From Streptomyces sp. CG 926 (GTDB lineage: Bacteria; Actinomycetota; Actinomycetes; Streptomycetales; Streptomycetaceae): 64,000 nt of DNA. Under the pieces are notes generated by a model that was given only the letters and a program-made list of their open reading frames with translations, did no database searches and was not told the DNA's origin. The stretch is taken from contig NZ_QGGZ01000009.1 in assembly GCF_003148825.1 (NCBI RefSeq), positions 124,001 through 188,000 of the forward strand. The letters run 5' to 3'. This document shows, one piece after another, positions 17,643 through 29,949 of this stretch. Numbering within the stretch: position 1 is the first letter of the stretch; each line of letters begins with the position of its first letter. Position numbers and translations under genes: made by a program.

Positions 17643-18854
17643 TCAGTCGCCGATCAGGGCGTCCACGAACGCCTCCGGCACGAAGGGCGCCAGGTCGTCC
17701 GGACCCTCACCGAGGCCGATGAGCTTGACCGGTACGCCCAGCTCGCGCTGGACGGCGATGACGATGCCGCCCTTGGCGGTGCCGTCGAGCTTGGTCAGCA
17801 CGATGCCGGTGATGTCCACGACCTCGGCGAAGACACGGGCCTGGGTCAGGCCGTTCTGCCCGGTGGTGGCGTCCAGGACCAGCAGGATCTCGTCGAGCGG
17901 ACCGTGCTTCTCCACGACCCGCTTGACCTTGCCGAGCTCGTCCATCAGACCGGTCTTGGTGTGCAGACGACCGGCGGTGTCGATGAGCACCACGTCGGCA
18001 CCCTCGGCGATGCCCTCCTTGACCGCGTCGTAGGCGATCGAGGCCGGGTCGCCGCCCTCGGGACCGCGGACGGTACGGGCGCCGACGCGCTCGCCCCAGG
18101 TCTGGAGCTGGTCTGCGGCGGCGGCGCGGAAGGTGTCGGCCGCGCCGAGCACCACGCTGCGACCGTCGGCGACGAGCACCCGGGCCAGCTTGCCGGTGGT
18201 GGTGGTCTTACCGGTGCCGTTGACACCGACGACCATGATCACCCCGGGGGTGTCCTCGCCGCTCTCCGTCTTCACGACGCGGTCGAGGTCGGTGCCGACC
18301 AGGGTCAGCAGTTCCTCCTTGAGCAGGGCGCGCAGGTCCGCCGGGGTCCGGGTGCCGAGCACCTTGACCCGCTCGCGAAGCCGGTCGACGAGCTCCTGGG
18401 TCGGTACGACACCGACGTCGGCGACGAGGAGCGTCTCCTCGATCTCCTCCCAGGTGTCCTCGTCGAGGTGCTCCCGGGAGAGCAGCGTGAGCAGCCCCTT
18501 GCCGAGGGAGTTCTGCGACCGGGCGAGGCGGGCCCGCAGCCGGACCAGGCGCCCGGCGGTGGGCTCGGGCACCTCGATCTCGGGCGCGGCCGGGGCCTCG
18601 GGCTCGATCACCGGCGCCGGGGCGGGGGCCTCGGCCTCCGGGAGCCCGACCTCCTCGATCGTGCGGCGCGGCTCTTCCGCCGTCTCTACGGCGTCCTCCC
18701 CCACCTGCGGCTCGGCAGGCGGGGCAGTGATGGTCGGCGTGCTCGGCGGTGCCGGCGGCGGCAGCTGCTTCTTCTTGCGGCTGCTGACCACGAGCCCGCT
18801 GATCACACCGACCGCGACCAGGGCGATGACTACAGCAAGGATGAGGATGTCCAT
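17643..18854 (-). CDS. ftsY: Signal recognition particle receptor FtsY
   Basis: SRP receptor GTPase; pairs with Ffh at the membrane. From ATG 18854 it is 403 residues. A hydrophobic N-terminal segment (residues 2-24) is followed by an acidic Pro/Glu/Ala-rich linker to about 100, which is typical of actinobacterial FtsY with a membrane anchor. The NG domain carries GVNGTGKT (210-217), DTAGRLHTK and TKLDGTAKGG. A GGGGG-type ribosome binding site precedes the start. Divergent from the permease gene at 18954. Confidence 0.96.
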   Translation of the reverse strand: MDILILAVVIALVAVGVISGLVVSSRKKKQLPPPAPPSTPTITAPPAEPQVGEDAVETAEEPRRTIEEVGLPEAEAPAPAPVIEPEAPAAPEIEVPEPTAGRLVRLRARLARSQNSLGKGLLTLLSREHLDEDTWEEIEETLLVADVGVVPTQELVDRLRERVKVLGTRTPADLRALLKEELLTLVGTDLDRVVKTESGEDTPGVIMVVGVNGTGKTTTTGKLARVLVADGRSVVLGAADTFRAAAADQLQTWGERVGARTVRGPEGGDPASIAYDAVKEGIAEGADVVLIDTAGRLHTKTGLMDELGKVKRVVEKHGPLDEILLVLDATTGQNGLTQARVFAEVVDITGIVLTKLDGTAKGGIVIAVQRELGVPVKLIGLGEGPDDLAPFVPEAFVDALIGD

Positions 18855-18953
18855 AACCCCCCCAGTATCTGCCACGGCCGGGCCGCAGCCGGGAACCCGG
18901 GCGCGCGGACCAGGACGTAAGCCTCCGTTTGTGCTTTTAGCAGTACATCCAGG

Positions 18954-20480
18954 ATGATGAACGACTTCCCCTCACAACCTCCCCGACGGAGCACCCCCAT
19001 GCCTGCCGAGCCCGCCGAGCCCGCGGCCGAAACCGCGATCGAGACCCGCGGCCTGGAACCCGTCCCGGACGACGAGCGCACCGGCCGGGTCCGCGAGCTC
19101 GTCCCCACCTGGGTCGCCGCCAACATCAGCGTGCTGCTGCTGACCATGGGTGCGGGGCTGGTGATCTTCAACAAGCTCAACATCTGGCAGGTGCTCGTCG
19201 TCGCGGTCACCGCGCCGGTCGTCTCGTACGGGCTCGTCGGCCTGATATCCATCGCGGGCAAGCGGGGCGGCGCCCCCGGTATGGCCCTCTCCCGGGCGGT
19301 GTTCGGGCAGCGCGGCAACCTCTTCCCCGGCGCCCTGATCTGGGTGGCCCGCTGGGGCTGGGAGACCATCAACGCGGTCAGCGGCGCCTACGCCGTGCTG
19401 ACCGTGCTGGACCTGCTGTTCGGGGTCCGCAGCAGCACCCCGCTCATCGTCGTCACCCTGCTGTTCTTCGTGGGCTGCACCTTCGTGGTCTCGGGACTGG
19501 GCATCAACGCGCTGCGCGTCTGCTCCACGTGGTCCACGTACCTCTTCGGCGCCTTCAGCGTGCTCGTCCTCGGGTACCTGCTCTTCACCACCGACTGGTC
19601 CGCCGTCTTCGGCAAGCCGGCCGGCTCCAGCGCGATGATGATCGCGGGCATCGGCACGATCGCGGCCGGCGGGATCAGCTGGGTGCCCTCGGGCCCCGAC
19701 TTCACCCGCTACCTGCCGCGCACCGCCTCCTCCAAGGGCATGGTCGGCGCGACGATCGGCGGCGCCGGCGTGGTCGTGCTCCCGATGGTCCTGATGGGCG
19801 CGGTCATGGCCGTCGGTACCCCGGACCTGGCCTCGGCGCAGGACCCGGTGTCCTTCATCGGTGAGCTGCTCCCGACCTGGATCGCGGTCCCGTACCTGCT
19901 CATCGCGGTCGTCGGCATGCTGCTGATCAACTCGATGTCCATGTACTCGGCCGGCTTCACCGCGCAGACCCTGGGGATCAAGGTGCCGCGGGCCGCCGCG
20001 GTGAGCGTCAACGCGCTCATCAGCCTGGTCTTCGGCTTCCTGCTGATGGTGGTCGCGACCAGCTTCTTCGGCTCGTTCATCTCCTTCCTGACCCTGCTCG
20101 CCGTGGCCTTCTCCGCGTGGATCGGCGTCTTCGGCGTGGACATGCTGCGCCGCACGGGCTACGACGGCCCCGCGCTGCTGGACACCACGCGGACCAGCGC
20201 CTACTGGTACAAGGGCGGCTTCGCCTGGCAGGCGATGACCGCCTGGGCCCTCGCGCTGCTGGTGGGGCTGCTGTTCACCGAGGTCGACTGGTTCGCCGGG
20301 CCGCTCGCCGGGACCTGGATCGGCCGCAACGGCCTGGGCTGGGTGGCCGGCATCGTGACCTCCGGCGTGCTGTACGCCGTACTGCCGCGCACCACGGCGG
20401 TCGATCCGGCCGCCGACCCGGCGCGGGCCGGGCGCGCGCCCGAGGACGAGTCCGCGCCCGCCGGATCCCTGTCCAACTGA
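18954..20480 (+). CDS. NCS1-family nucleobase:cation symporter
   Basis: Membrane permease of 508 residues with about twelve segments, resembling cytosine/purine permeases (CodB type): WVAANISVLLLTMGAGLVIF, ALSRAVFGQRGNLFPG, WVPSGPDFTRYLPR. Substrate is probably cytosine, a purine or an allantoin-like compound and cannot be fixed here. A second possible start is the ATG at 18999 (MPAEPAEP), which has the better ACGGAG ribosome binding site; the first 50 residues are hydrophilic either way. Followed 63 bases later by a flavin monooxygenase-like gene, perhaps one transcription unit. Confidence 0.88.
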   Translation: MMNDFPSQPPRRSTPMPAEPAEPAAETAIETRGLEPVPDDERTGRVRELVPTWVAANISVLLLTMGAGLVIFNKLNIWQVLVVAVTAPVVSYGLVGLISIAGKRGGAPGMALSRAVFGQRGNLFPGALIWVARWGWETINAVSGAYAVLTVLDLLFGVRSSTPLIVVTLLFFVGCTFVVSGLGINALRVCSTWSTYLFGAFSVLVLGYLLFTTDWSAVFGKPAGSSAMMIAGIGTIAAGGISWVPSGPDFTRYLPRTASSKGMVGATIGGAGVVVLPMVLMGAVMAVGTPDLASAQDPVSFIGELLPTWIAVPYLLIAVVGMLLINSMSMYSAGFTAQTLGIKVPRAAAVSVNALISLVFGFLLMVVATSFFGSFISFLTLLAVAFSAWIGVFGVDMLRRTGYDGPALLDTTRTSAYWYKGGFAWQAMTAWALALLVGLLFTEVDWFAGPLAGTWIGRNGLGWVAGIVTSGVLYAVLPRTTAVDPAADPARAGRAPEDESAPAGSLSN

Positions 20481-20543
20481 CGCAACGTCAGCTAACGTCC
20501 CCCTTCGCCCGCCCACCCACATCCGGCGAAGGGGGACTTCTCC

Positions 20544-21530
20544 ATGCCCATCACCGTGGCCCGGTTCAATCTCGTCGACCCCGACGGCACCCCCGAGTCC
20601 CTCTCCGCCCGCTACAAGGCCGCGCTGGAGATGGCCCGGTACGCGGACGACCGCGGGATCGACACCGTCCAGACCGAGGAGCACCACGGCACCGACAACA
20701 ACTGGCTGCCCTCCCCCTTCGCCTTCGCGGGCGCTGTCTTCGGCGCCACCCGGCGGATCGCCGTCACCGTCTCGGCGATCATCGGCCCGCTGTACGACCC
20801 GCTGAAGGTCGCCGAGGACATCGCCGTCCTGGACCTGCTGAGCGGTGGCCGCCTGGTGACGGTCGCGGGCATCGGTTACCGGCCCGAGGAGTACGAGCAG
20901 CACGGTGTGGAGTGGGGCCGGCGCGGCCGGCTCCAGGACGAGCTGCTGGAGACGCTGCTGAAGGCGTGGACCGGTGAGCCGTTCGAGTTCCGCGGCCGCA
21001 CGGTACGGGTCACCCCGACCCCGTTCACCCGGCCGCACCCGCTGCTGCTGGTCGGTGGCAGCTCCGAGGCCGCGGCCCGCCGCGCCGCCCGACTGGGGCT
21101 CCCGTTCTTCCCCAGCGCGCACCTGCCGGAGCTGGAGGCGTACTACACGGCGCGGCTGGCGGAGTACGGCACGGAGGGCTTCTGCATGATGCCCGCGGCC
21201 GAGACCCCGCTGCTGCACATCGCGGAGGACCCGGACCGGGTCTGGGCCGAGTACGGCGAGCACTTCCTGCACGAGGCGGGCATGTACGCGTCCTGGCAGT
21301 CCAAGGACATCCGCAGCGCCGTACGGTCGGCCGCCCGCTCGGTGGCCGAGCTGCGCGCGGAGGGGGTGTACCGGATCCTCACCCCGGACGAGGCGGTCGC
21401 CTACGGCCGGGCCGCGGGCGAGGCGGGGAACCTGGTCCTGCACCCGCTGTGCGGCGGGATGCCGTTGGACGAGGGCTGGCGCAGCCTGCACCTGCTGTGC
21501 GAACAGGTACTGCCCCGGCTCAAGGACTGA
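20544..21530 (+). CDS. Luciferase-like (LLM class) flavin-dependent oxidoreductase
   Basis: A 328-residue bacterial luciferase-like TIM barrel, expected to use FMNH2 or F420H2. Visible family features: ARYADDRGIDTVQTEEHH, the conserved LSGGRLVTVAGIGYRPEEY strand-helix and PHPLLLVGGSSEAAARRAARL. Ribosome binding site AGGGGGAC before ATG 20544. Position behind a nucleobase permease could point to oxidation of an imported heterocycle, but that is only inference. Confidence 0.87.
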   Translation: MPITVARFNLVDPDGTPESLSARYKAALEMARYADDRGIDTVQTEEHHGTDNNWLPSPFAFAGAVFGATRRIAVTVSAIIGPLYDPLKVAEDIAVLDLLSGGRLVTVAGIGYRPEEYEQHGVEWGRRGRLQDELLETLLKAWTGEPFEFRGRTVRVTPTPFTRPHPLLLVGGSSEAAARRAARLGLPFFPSAHLPELEAYYTARLAEYGTEGFCMMPAAETPLLHIAEDPDRVWAEYGEHFLHEAGMYASWQSKDIRSAVRSAARSVAELRAEGVYRILTPDEAVAYGRAAGEAGNLVLHPLCGGMPLDEGWRSLHLLCEQVLPRLKD

Positions 21531-21539
21531 GCCGGGGCA
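21511..21539. terminator. Hairpin over the LLM gene stop codon
   Basis: TGCCCCGGCTCA, loop AGGAC, TGAGCCGGGGCA: a perfect 12-bp stem whose right arm includes the TGA stop of the plus-strand gene. It can terminate both this gene and the convergent glcP (stop at 21572). Confidence 0.65.
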
Positions 21540-21571
21540 GTATCGAGGAGAAGGGGCGTTGGCGGGGGTGG

Positions 21572-23002
21572 TTACCCCATCTCCTCCAGCGCCTTGCCCT
21601 TGGTCTCCGGCACCCATTTGAGGATGAAGGGGATCGAGAGCAGGGCGAAGAACGTGTAGATCATGTAGGCACCCGAGAGGTTCCAGTCGGACAGCGACGG
21701 GAACGTGACGGTGATGACCCAGTTGGCGATCCACTGGGCCGAGGCGGCCACACCGAGGGCGGCGGCGCGGATGCGACCGGGGAACATCTCGCCCAGCAGC
21801 ACCCAGACCACGACGCCCCAGGAGAGGGCGAAGAAGAGGACGAAGAGGTTGGCCGCGACCAGGGCGGTGATGCCCTGCGCGTGCGGCAACGAGATGTCGT
21901 CGCCGGTTCCGGTCTTGTACGAGAACGCCCAAGCCGCCGTGCCCAGCGACAGCGCCATGCCCACGGAGCCGATGAGGGCGAGCGGCTTGCGGCCGAGCCG
22001 GTCCACGAAGATCATCGCGATGACCGTACCGATGATGTTCACGACCGAGGTCTCGAAGGAGTACAGGAACGAGGAGCTCGCGTCGATGCCGACCGACTGC
22101 CACAGCGAGGAGCTGTAGTAGAAGATCACGTTGATGCCGACCAGCTGCTGGAAGACGGAGAGGCCGATGCCGATCCAGACGATGGGCAGGAAGCCGAAGC
22201 GGCCGCCGAGCAGGTCCTTGAAGGTGGACTTCACCTCGGAGCGCATCGAGTGGTCGATCTCGCGGATGCGGGCGTCGGCGTCGATGCCGGAGCCCTCGAC
22301 CTCACGCAGGACCTCCTTGGCCTTCTCCGTACGGCCGACCGAGACGAGGAAGCGCGGGGACTCCGGGATCACGAAGGACAGCAGGCCGTAGAGCACGGCC
22401 GGGACGACCATCACGCCGAGCATCCACTGCCAGGCTTCGAGCCCGCCGATCTCACCGCGCTGATCACCGTCGGCGAGGTTGAGGATGCCCCAGTTGACCA
22501 GCTGCGAGACGGCGATGCCGATCACGATGGCCGCCTGCTGGAAGGAGGCCAGCCGGCCGCGGTAGGCGGGCGGGGAGACCTCGGCGATGTAGGCGGGTCC
22601 GATGACGGAGGCCATGCCGATGCCGAAGCCGCCGATGACGCGCCACATGGCGAGGTCCCAGAGGGCGAAGGGCAGGGCCGAGCCGATGGCGCTCGCGGTG
22701 AACAGGATCGAGGCGATCTGCATGCAGCGGATCCGGCCGATCCGGTCGGCGAGGCGGCCCGCGGTGGCGGCGCCGATGGCGCAGCCGATCAGCGCCGCGG
22801 CGATCACCTGGGCGAGCGCCGCAGAGCCGACGTCGAAGCGGTCGCGGATGGCCTCCACCGCGCCGTTGATGACGGAGCTGTCGTAGCCGAAGAGGAAACC
22901 GCCCATGGCAGCGGCCGCGGTGATGAAGATGACGTGGCCGAGGTGGTCGGGGTGAGCCGGGTTTCCACCGCCTGACGCGGGTGCGTTCGCTGTGCTGGTC
23001 AA
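21572..23002 (-). CDS. glcP: Glucose permease GlcP (MFS sugar porter)
   Basis: Major facilitator sugar symporter of 476 residues with twelve membrane segments. Sugar-porter signatures: GRLADRIGRIR after segment 2, PESPRFLVSVGR between the halves, DRLGRKP, and VPETKGKALEE at the end. S. coelicolor has its main glucose uptake gene glcP1 at this locus beside smc, so glucose is the likely substrate. The start chosen is a TTG at 23002, preceded by AGGAG at ideal spacing; no ATG or GTG in a better place. Upstream 215 bases hold the promoter. Confidence 0.92.
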   Translation of the reverse strand: MTSTANAPASGGGNPAHPDHLGHVIFITAAAAMGGFLFGYDSSVINGAVEAIRDRFDVGSAALAQVIAAALIGCAIGAATAGRLADRIGRIRCMQIASILFTASAIGSALPFALWDLAMWRVIGGFGIGMASVIGPAYIAEVSPPAYRGRLASFQQAAIVIGIAVSQLVNWGILNLADGDQRGEIGGLEAWQWMLGVMVVPAVLYGLLSFVIPESPRFLVSVGRTEKAKEVLREVEGSGIDADARIREIDHSMRSEVKSTFKDLLGGRFGFLPIVWIGIGLSVFQQLVGINVIFYYSSSLWQSVGIDASSSFLYSFETSVVNIIGTVIAMIFVDRLGRKPLALIGSVGMALSLGTAAWAFSYKTGTGDDISLPHAQGITALVAANLFVLFFALSWGVVVWVLLGEMFPGRIRAAALGVAASAQWIANWVITVTFPSLSDWNLSGAYMIYTFFALLSIPFILKWVPETKGKALEEMG

Positions 23003-23217
23003 GGTGCGCTCCTGGGCCCGGCGGCAACGGCGGGCTGTGTGGGGGATTCGTCGTTGCGCGTGTTCCTCCAGTGGCGCACAGCAAACTGCGCACCACCACC
23101 TGAACGTCAACACGCCAGAGCAGAGCCTATGGCTTCACTTTCTGAAGTCAAGACCCGGAGTGGAGGCAATGACTCCGCAAGCCGTCCCTCTTTGTCTTCA
23201 ACATTTGAATGGTGCGC

Positions 23218-26976
<3,759 letters not shown>

Positions 26977-27150
26977 GCCGCCGGACTCTACCTTTCGCGT
27001 TCGGTTTCACCCATGAAGGTGCTGGGCACAACTGACGCCAATGGGATCAGGCCCCCCACCTGGCCCTGTAATCCCGGGCACGGCCGTCGGGGAAGGGGAC
27101 CCGCGGGAAAAGGCCGCGGAAGAGGCGGAGAAGGGGAGAAGGAAAGAAAG

Positions 27151-27172
27151 AAGGGACGCCGAAGCGTCCCTT
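27151..27172 (-). terminator. Intrinsic terminator of the small coiled-coil gene
   Basis: On the minus strand AAGGGACGC, loop TTCG, GCGTCCCTT, then TCTTTCTTTCC. A 9-bp stem followed by a pyrimidine run, 45 bases beyond the stop of the gene at 27217; one of the few in this window with a T-rich tail. Confidence 0.8.
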
Positions 27173-27216
27173 GCAGATCATGCGGGGCTGGAGTCGAGCG
27201 TCGAGTGAAGCGCGGG

Positions 27217-27435
27217 TCAGGTGAGCGCAGGCTCCGCCTGGGGTACGTCGATGTCGATGCTGCCGAGCAGCGAGTCTCCGTCGTGCTGAGCGGCGGCCGC
27301 GTTCAGCGCGTCATTTTCGGACTGAATCCGTACGAGCTCGGACTCGAGGTCCTGGACGCGCTGCTGAAGCCGTCGCATCTCGGCGAGGAGTCGCGGGTCG
27401 GAACCGCCGACGTAACCGAGAAGCGCCTTTGCCAT
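27217..27435 (-). CDS. Conserved small coiled-coil protein, function unknown
   Basis: 72 residues, ATG at 27435: a short hydrophobic start (MAKALLGYVGGSDPRLLAEM) and then a heptad-like stretch (RRLQQRVQDLESELVRIQSE), ending in an acidic tail (SLLGSIDIDVPQAEPALT). I do not recognise a named family. It lies between smc and acylphosphatase with 240 and 348 bases of noncoding sequence on either side, so it has its own promoter and terminator. The composition is not foreign. Confidence 0.8.
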   Translation of the reverse strand: MAKALLGYVGGSDPRLLAEMRRLQQRVQDLESELVRIQSENDALNAAAAQHDGDSLLGSIDIDVPQAEPALT

Positions 27436-27783
27436 GATGGATGGTCCTCCACACTGAGTGACCGACCGAAGCGGTGTGGGTCGTGAGGGAATCGCACCCG
27501 CGGATGTCCGGCAGCGACTGTCAGTCACTGCGCTTGCTACTGCCAACACTGCCAAACAGCTCAGGTGCGCGGGGCTTCCAGCGTCTCACCAAAAAGTTTG
27601 ACGGTCAACACGATCACGCCCCGTATCCATGGGCGCCCCGGTCCCCGCAAGGGATGTGGAGATCATCCTCATCTTCGAGCCTTCCACGGATCAGCCGCGT
27701 CGGCAACGCGTCGACGACGAATGCGCAGTTCCGACCGGGTGCGGACGATCAGAGATGTGATGAGTGCATGATCAGTCGATCGG
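27436..27783. other. Intergenic region upstream of the small coiled-coil gene
   Basis: About 350 bases with lower GC. It contains an ACTGCCAA direct repeat (27539-27546 and 27548-27555) and a perfect TTGACGGTCAA palindrome (27598-27608), both possible control sites for the minus-strand small gene. No reading frame with gene-like codon use is seen. Confidence 0.45.
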
Positions 27784-28065
27784 TCATCGCATCCCGAATC
27801 CGTCGTAGCCACCGCGCGGTGTGCCCCAGATCTCTGTCACTCCGTCCACCCGCCCGGGCGTGTCGCGGGAGCGCAACCAGTCGAGCAGCCGGTGGCAATT
27901 CTCACGTTGACCTTCGGCGACCACCTGCACTCGCCCGTCGTCGAGGTTGAGCGCGAAGCCGACGACCCCGCCGATCTCCAAAGCGTTCTCCCTGGTGAAC
28001 CAGCGGAAGCCCACTCCCTGCACACGGCCGCGCACCCACGCGGTCAGACGGACGTCTTCATTCAT
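27784..28065 (-). CDS. acyP: Acylphosphatase
   Basis: A 93-residue enzyme that hydrolyses acyl phosphates. The active-site loop GRVQGVGFRWFTRE supplies the phosphate-binding Arg, and the catalytic Asn is in GFALNLDDGRVQVVAEG. Normal family length; ATG at 28065. Stand-alone gene on the minus strand, divergent from the CAP-domain gene. Confidence 0.95.
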   Translation of the reverse strand: MNEDVRLTAWVRGRVQGVGFRWFTRENALEIGGVVGFALNLDDGRVQVVAEGQRENCHRLLDWLRSRDTPGRVDGVTEIWGTPRGGYDGFGMR

Positions 28066-28200
28066 GCGTGAACGCTAACCGGACGGGGACTTTCGGGTCA
28101 CATCGCCCCTTGGACCCATGGCGTACAGTCGCGCAGCAATGAACTCACCCATTTGGGTGGGTAAGGGTTGATCTTGAACCGGCAAGGAAGGCACGCTCCG

Positions 28201-29199
28201 ATGGGCCGTCACCGTCTCCCCGCCGCGCCGCACAGCGGCGGCAAGCGCGGTACCGCCGTGCGCACCGGCCTGCTGGGCGTCTCGGTGGTCGTCGCCCTCG
28301 GCACCGCGGCCGTCACCACGGGCATGGTCCCGGTCGCCGACTCCTTCCCCTATGTGGGGGTCAGCGCCACGGATTCCGCCACCCCGGCGGCCAAGGCCAA
28401 GGCCCAGGCCGACCCCGACACGGCACTGCGGCAGCAGAACGGCCTCGTGAACCTGTCCGGGCGCGCCTCCGCGGCTACCGGCTCGGGCAGCGCGTCCCCG
28501 AAGTCGTCGACCTCGGCCGCCCCGTCGGCGTCCGCCTCCCCGAGCGCCTCGGCCGCGCCGAGCGCCTCCGCCTCCCCCGGCGCCTCCCCCGGCGCCTCTG
28601 CCGTGCCGTCCGCCGCGCCCACCACCTCGGCAGCACCGGCTCCGTCGACCAAGGCGCCGTCCGCCAAGGCCCCGGCGACGAAGGCCCCCTCCCCCAAGGC
28701 CTCCCGGACGAGCCCCGCCGCGCCGGTCGTACCGGCCGCCCCGGCGCCCGTCACGAGCCAGGCCCCCGCCCCGACCCCCTCGAAGTCGGCCACCCCCGCG
28801 CCCCGCCCGCCCCTGGACGGCCACTCCGCGGAGGAGGCCACCGTCGTCGAGCTGGTGAACCAGGAGCGCGCGCTGGCCGGATGCGGCCCGGTCCGGGCCA
28901 ACCCGCCGCTCGCGGCCCTGGCCGGTGCCTTCAGCCTGGACATGGCCACCCGCGGCTTCTTCGGCCACGAGGACCCCGAGGGCAACACCCCGTGGGACCG
29001 CGCCACCAAGGCCGGGATCTCAGGCCTCGGCGGCGAGAACATAGCCCGCGGCCAGGGTGACGCCGAGGCCGTGATGAAGGCATGGATGAACAGCCCGGAC
29101 CACAAGGCGAACATCCTGAACTGCGAGTTCCGCACCCTGGGTGTCGGCGTCCACGACGCGGCCGGCGGCCCCTGGTGGACCCAGGACTTCGGTTTCTGA
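28201..29199 (+). CDS. Secreted CAP/SCP-domain protein
   Basis: A 332-residue exported protein. Residues 1-45 are a basic start and a hydrophobic segment (TGLLGVSVVVALGTAAVTTG), a signal peptide or anchor. Residues 90-205 are a Ser/Ala/Pro/Lys-rich linker. The last 120 residues are a CAP (SCP-like) domain with ATVVELVNQERALAGCGPVR, FFGHEDPEG, GGENIARGQGDAEAV and WMNSPDHKANIL. Such domains occur in many Streptomyces secreted proteins of unknown action. ATG 28201 was chosen over an upstream TTG because of the AAGGAAGG site. Confidence 0.88.
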   Translation: MGRHRLPAAPHSGGKRGTAVRTGLLGVSVVVALGTAAVTTGMVPVADSFPYVGVSATDSATPAAKAKAQADPDTALRQQNGLVNLSGRASAATGSGSASPKSSTSAAPSASASPSASAAPSASASPGASPGASAVPSAAPTTSAAPAPSTKAPSAKAPATKAPSPKASRTSPAAPVVPAAPAPVTSQAPAPTPSKSATPAPRPPLDGHSAEEATVVELVNQERALAGCGPVRANPPLAALAGAFSLDMATRGFFGHEDPEGNTPWDRATKAGISGLGGENIARGQGDAEAVMKAWMNSPDHKANILNCEFRTLGVGVHDAAGGPWWTQDFGF

Positions 29200-29216
29200 G
29201 CCGAGCCCGCGAGGGC

Positions 29217-29828
29217 TCAGACCGCGGCGGCGGCCAGGGCGGCGCGGCCCGCGATGACGATGCGGGTCTGCTCGGTGACGCGGCGGCCCAGGTGCTCGGC
29301 GGTCGCGATGTCGGCCTTGTGGACCGCGTCCGCACCCTCGTCGGAGTTGGACTGGGCGGCGGCGCCGGCGAAGAAGCCGAGACGGTTCAGGTCGTTCTCG
29401 GAGGCGGTGCTGGAGTTCCAGCCCGGCTTCAGGCCCAGGTTGATCCAGCTCATGCCGTGCTGCGCGGCCAGGATCTGGAAGAACTGCAGGGTGTGCAGCT
29501 TGTCGCCGCTCTTGGACGCGGAGTTCGTGAAGCCCGCCGCCACCTTGTCCTGCCAGGCGTCGCCGAACCAGCGCTTCGAGGAGGCCTCGGCGAAGACGTG
29601 GAAGGCGCCGGAGGCGGTGCCCATGTACGTCGGGGATCCGAAGACGATCGCGTCGGAGGCGTCGAGCAGCTCCCACTGGGCGTCGTCGATCTCGTCGACC
29701 TTGATCAGGTGAACGGTCGCCCCGGCGTCCACGGCGCCGCTGCGGACCGCCTCCGCGACGACGGCGGTGTGGCCGTAGCCGGAGTGGTAGGCGATCGAGA
29801 CGACGGGGGTGTGCGTGATTGCGGACAA
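29217..29828 (-). CDS. Flavodoxin-like NAD(P)H-dependent oxidoreductase
   Basis: 203 residues with a flavodoxin fold of the NAD(P)H:quinone oxidoreductase (WrbA) kind: SIAYHSGYGHTAVVAEAV is the FMN phosphate loop, and FGSPTYMGTASGAFHVF the second FMN-contacting loop. Divergent from an HxlR regulator, an association often seen for redox and electrophile-responsive reductases. The stop at 29217 lies just past the end of the convergent CAP gene. Confidence 0.9.
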   Translation of the reverse strand: MSAITHTPVVSIAYHSGYGHTAVVAEAVRSGAVDAGATVHLIKVDEIDDAQWELLDASDAIVFGSPTYMGTASGAFHVFAEASSKRWFGDAWQDKVAAGFTNSASKSGDKLHTLQFFQILAAQHGMSWINLGLKPGWNSSTASENDLNRLGFFAGAAAQSNSDEGADAVHKADIATAEHLGRRVTEQTRIVIAGRAALAAAAV

Positions 29829-29911
29829 GGCTGATCTCTCCCTCGGGAAAACTCTCGTCGCGGCACAGGGCGTGGTGCGACGAGAGAAAGAGAACCACTA
29901 ACTTTTGGAAA

Positions 29912-29932
29912 GCGCAACCCTCGGGTTAGCGC
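29912..29932. promoter_or_regulatory. Candidate HxlR operator between reductase and regulator
   Basis: GCGCAACCC-TC-GGGTTAGCGC is an inverted repeat with one extra base in the right arm. It is about 84 bases from the reductase start and 18 bases from the regulator start, a suitable place for a regulator that controls both genes. Confidence 0.5.
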
Positions 29933-29949
29933 TGCCGGGGAGTACGCTG

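Noticed and set aside
18972..22103. Very long minus-strand open frame opposite the permease and LLM genes
   Set aside because: Codon use and the Gly/Arg/His-rich translation are those of an antisense shadow in high-GC DNA; the plus-strand frames have clear family motifs.
28147..28160. CACCCATTTGGGTG as a regulator site for the CAP gene
   Set aside because: Only five-base arms; too short to support without copies elsewhere.
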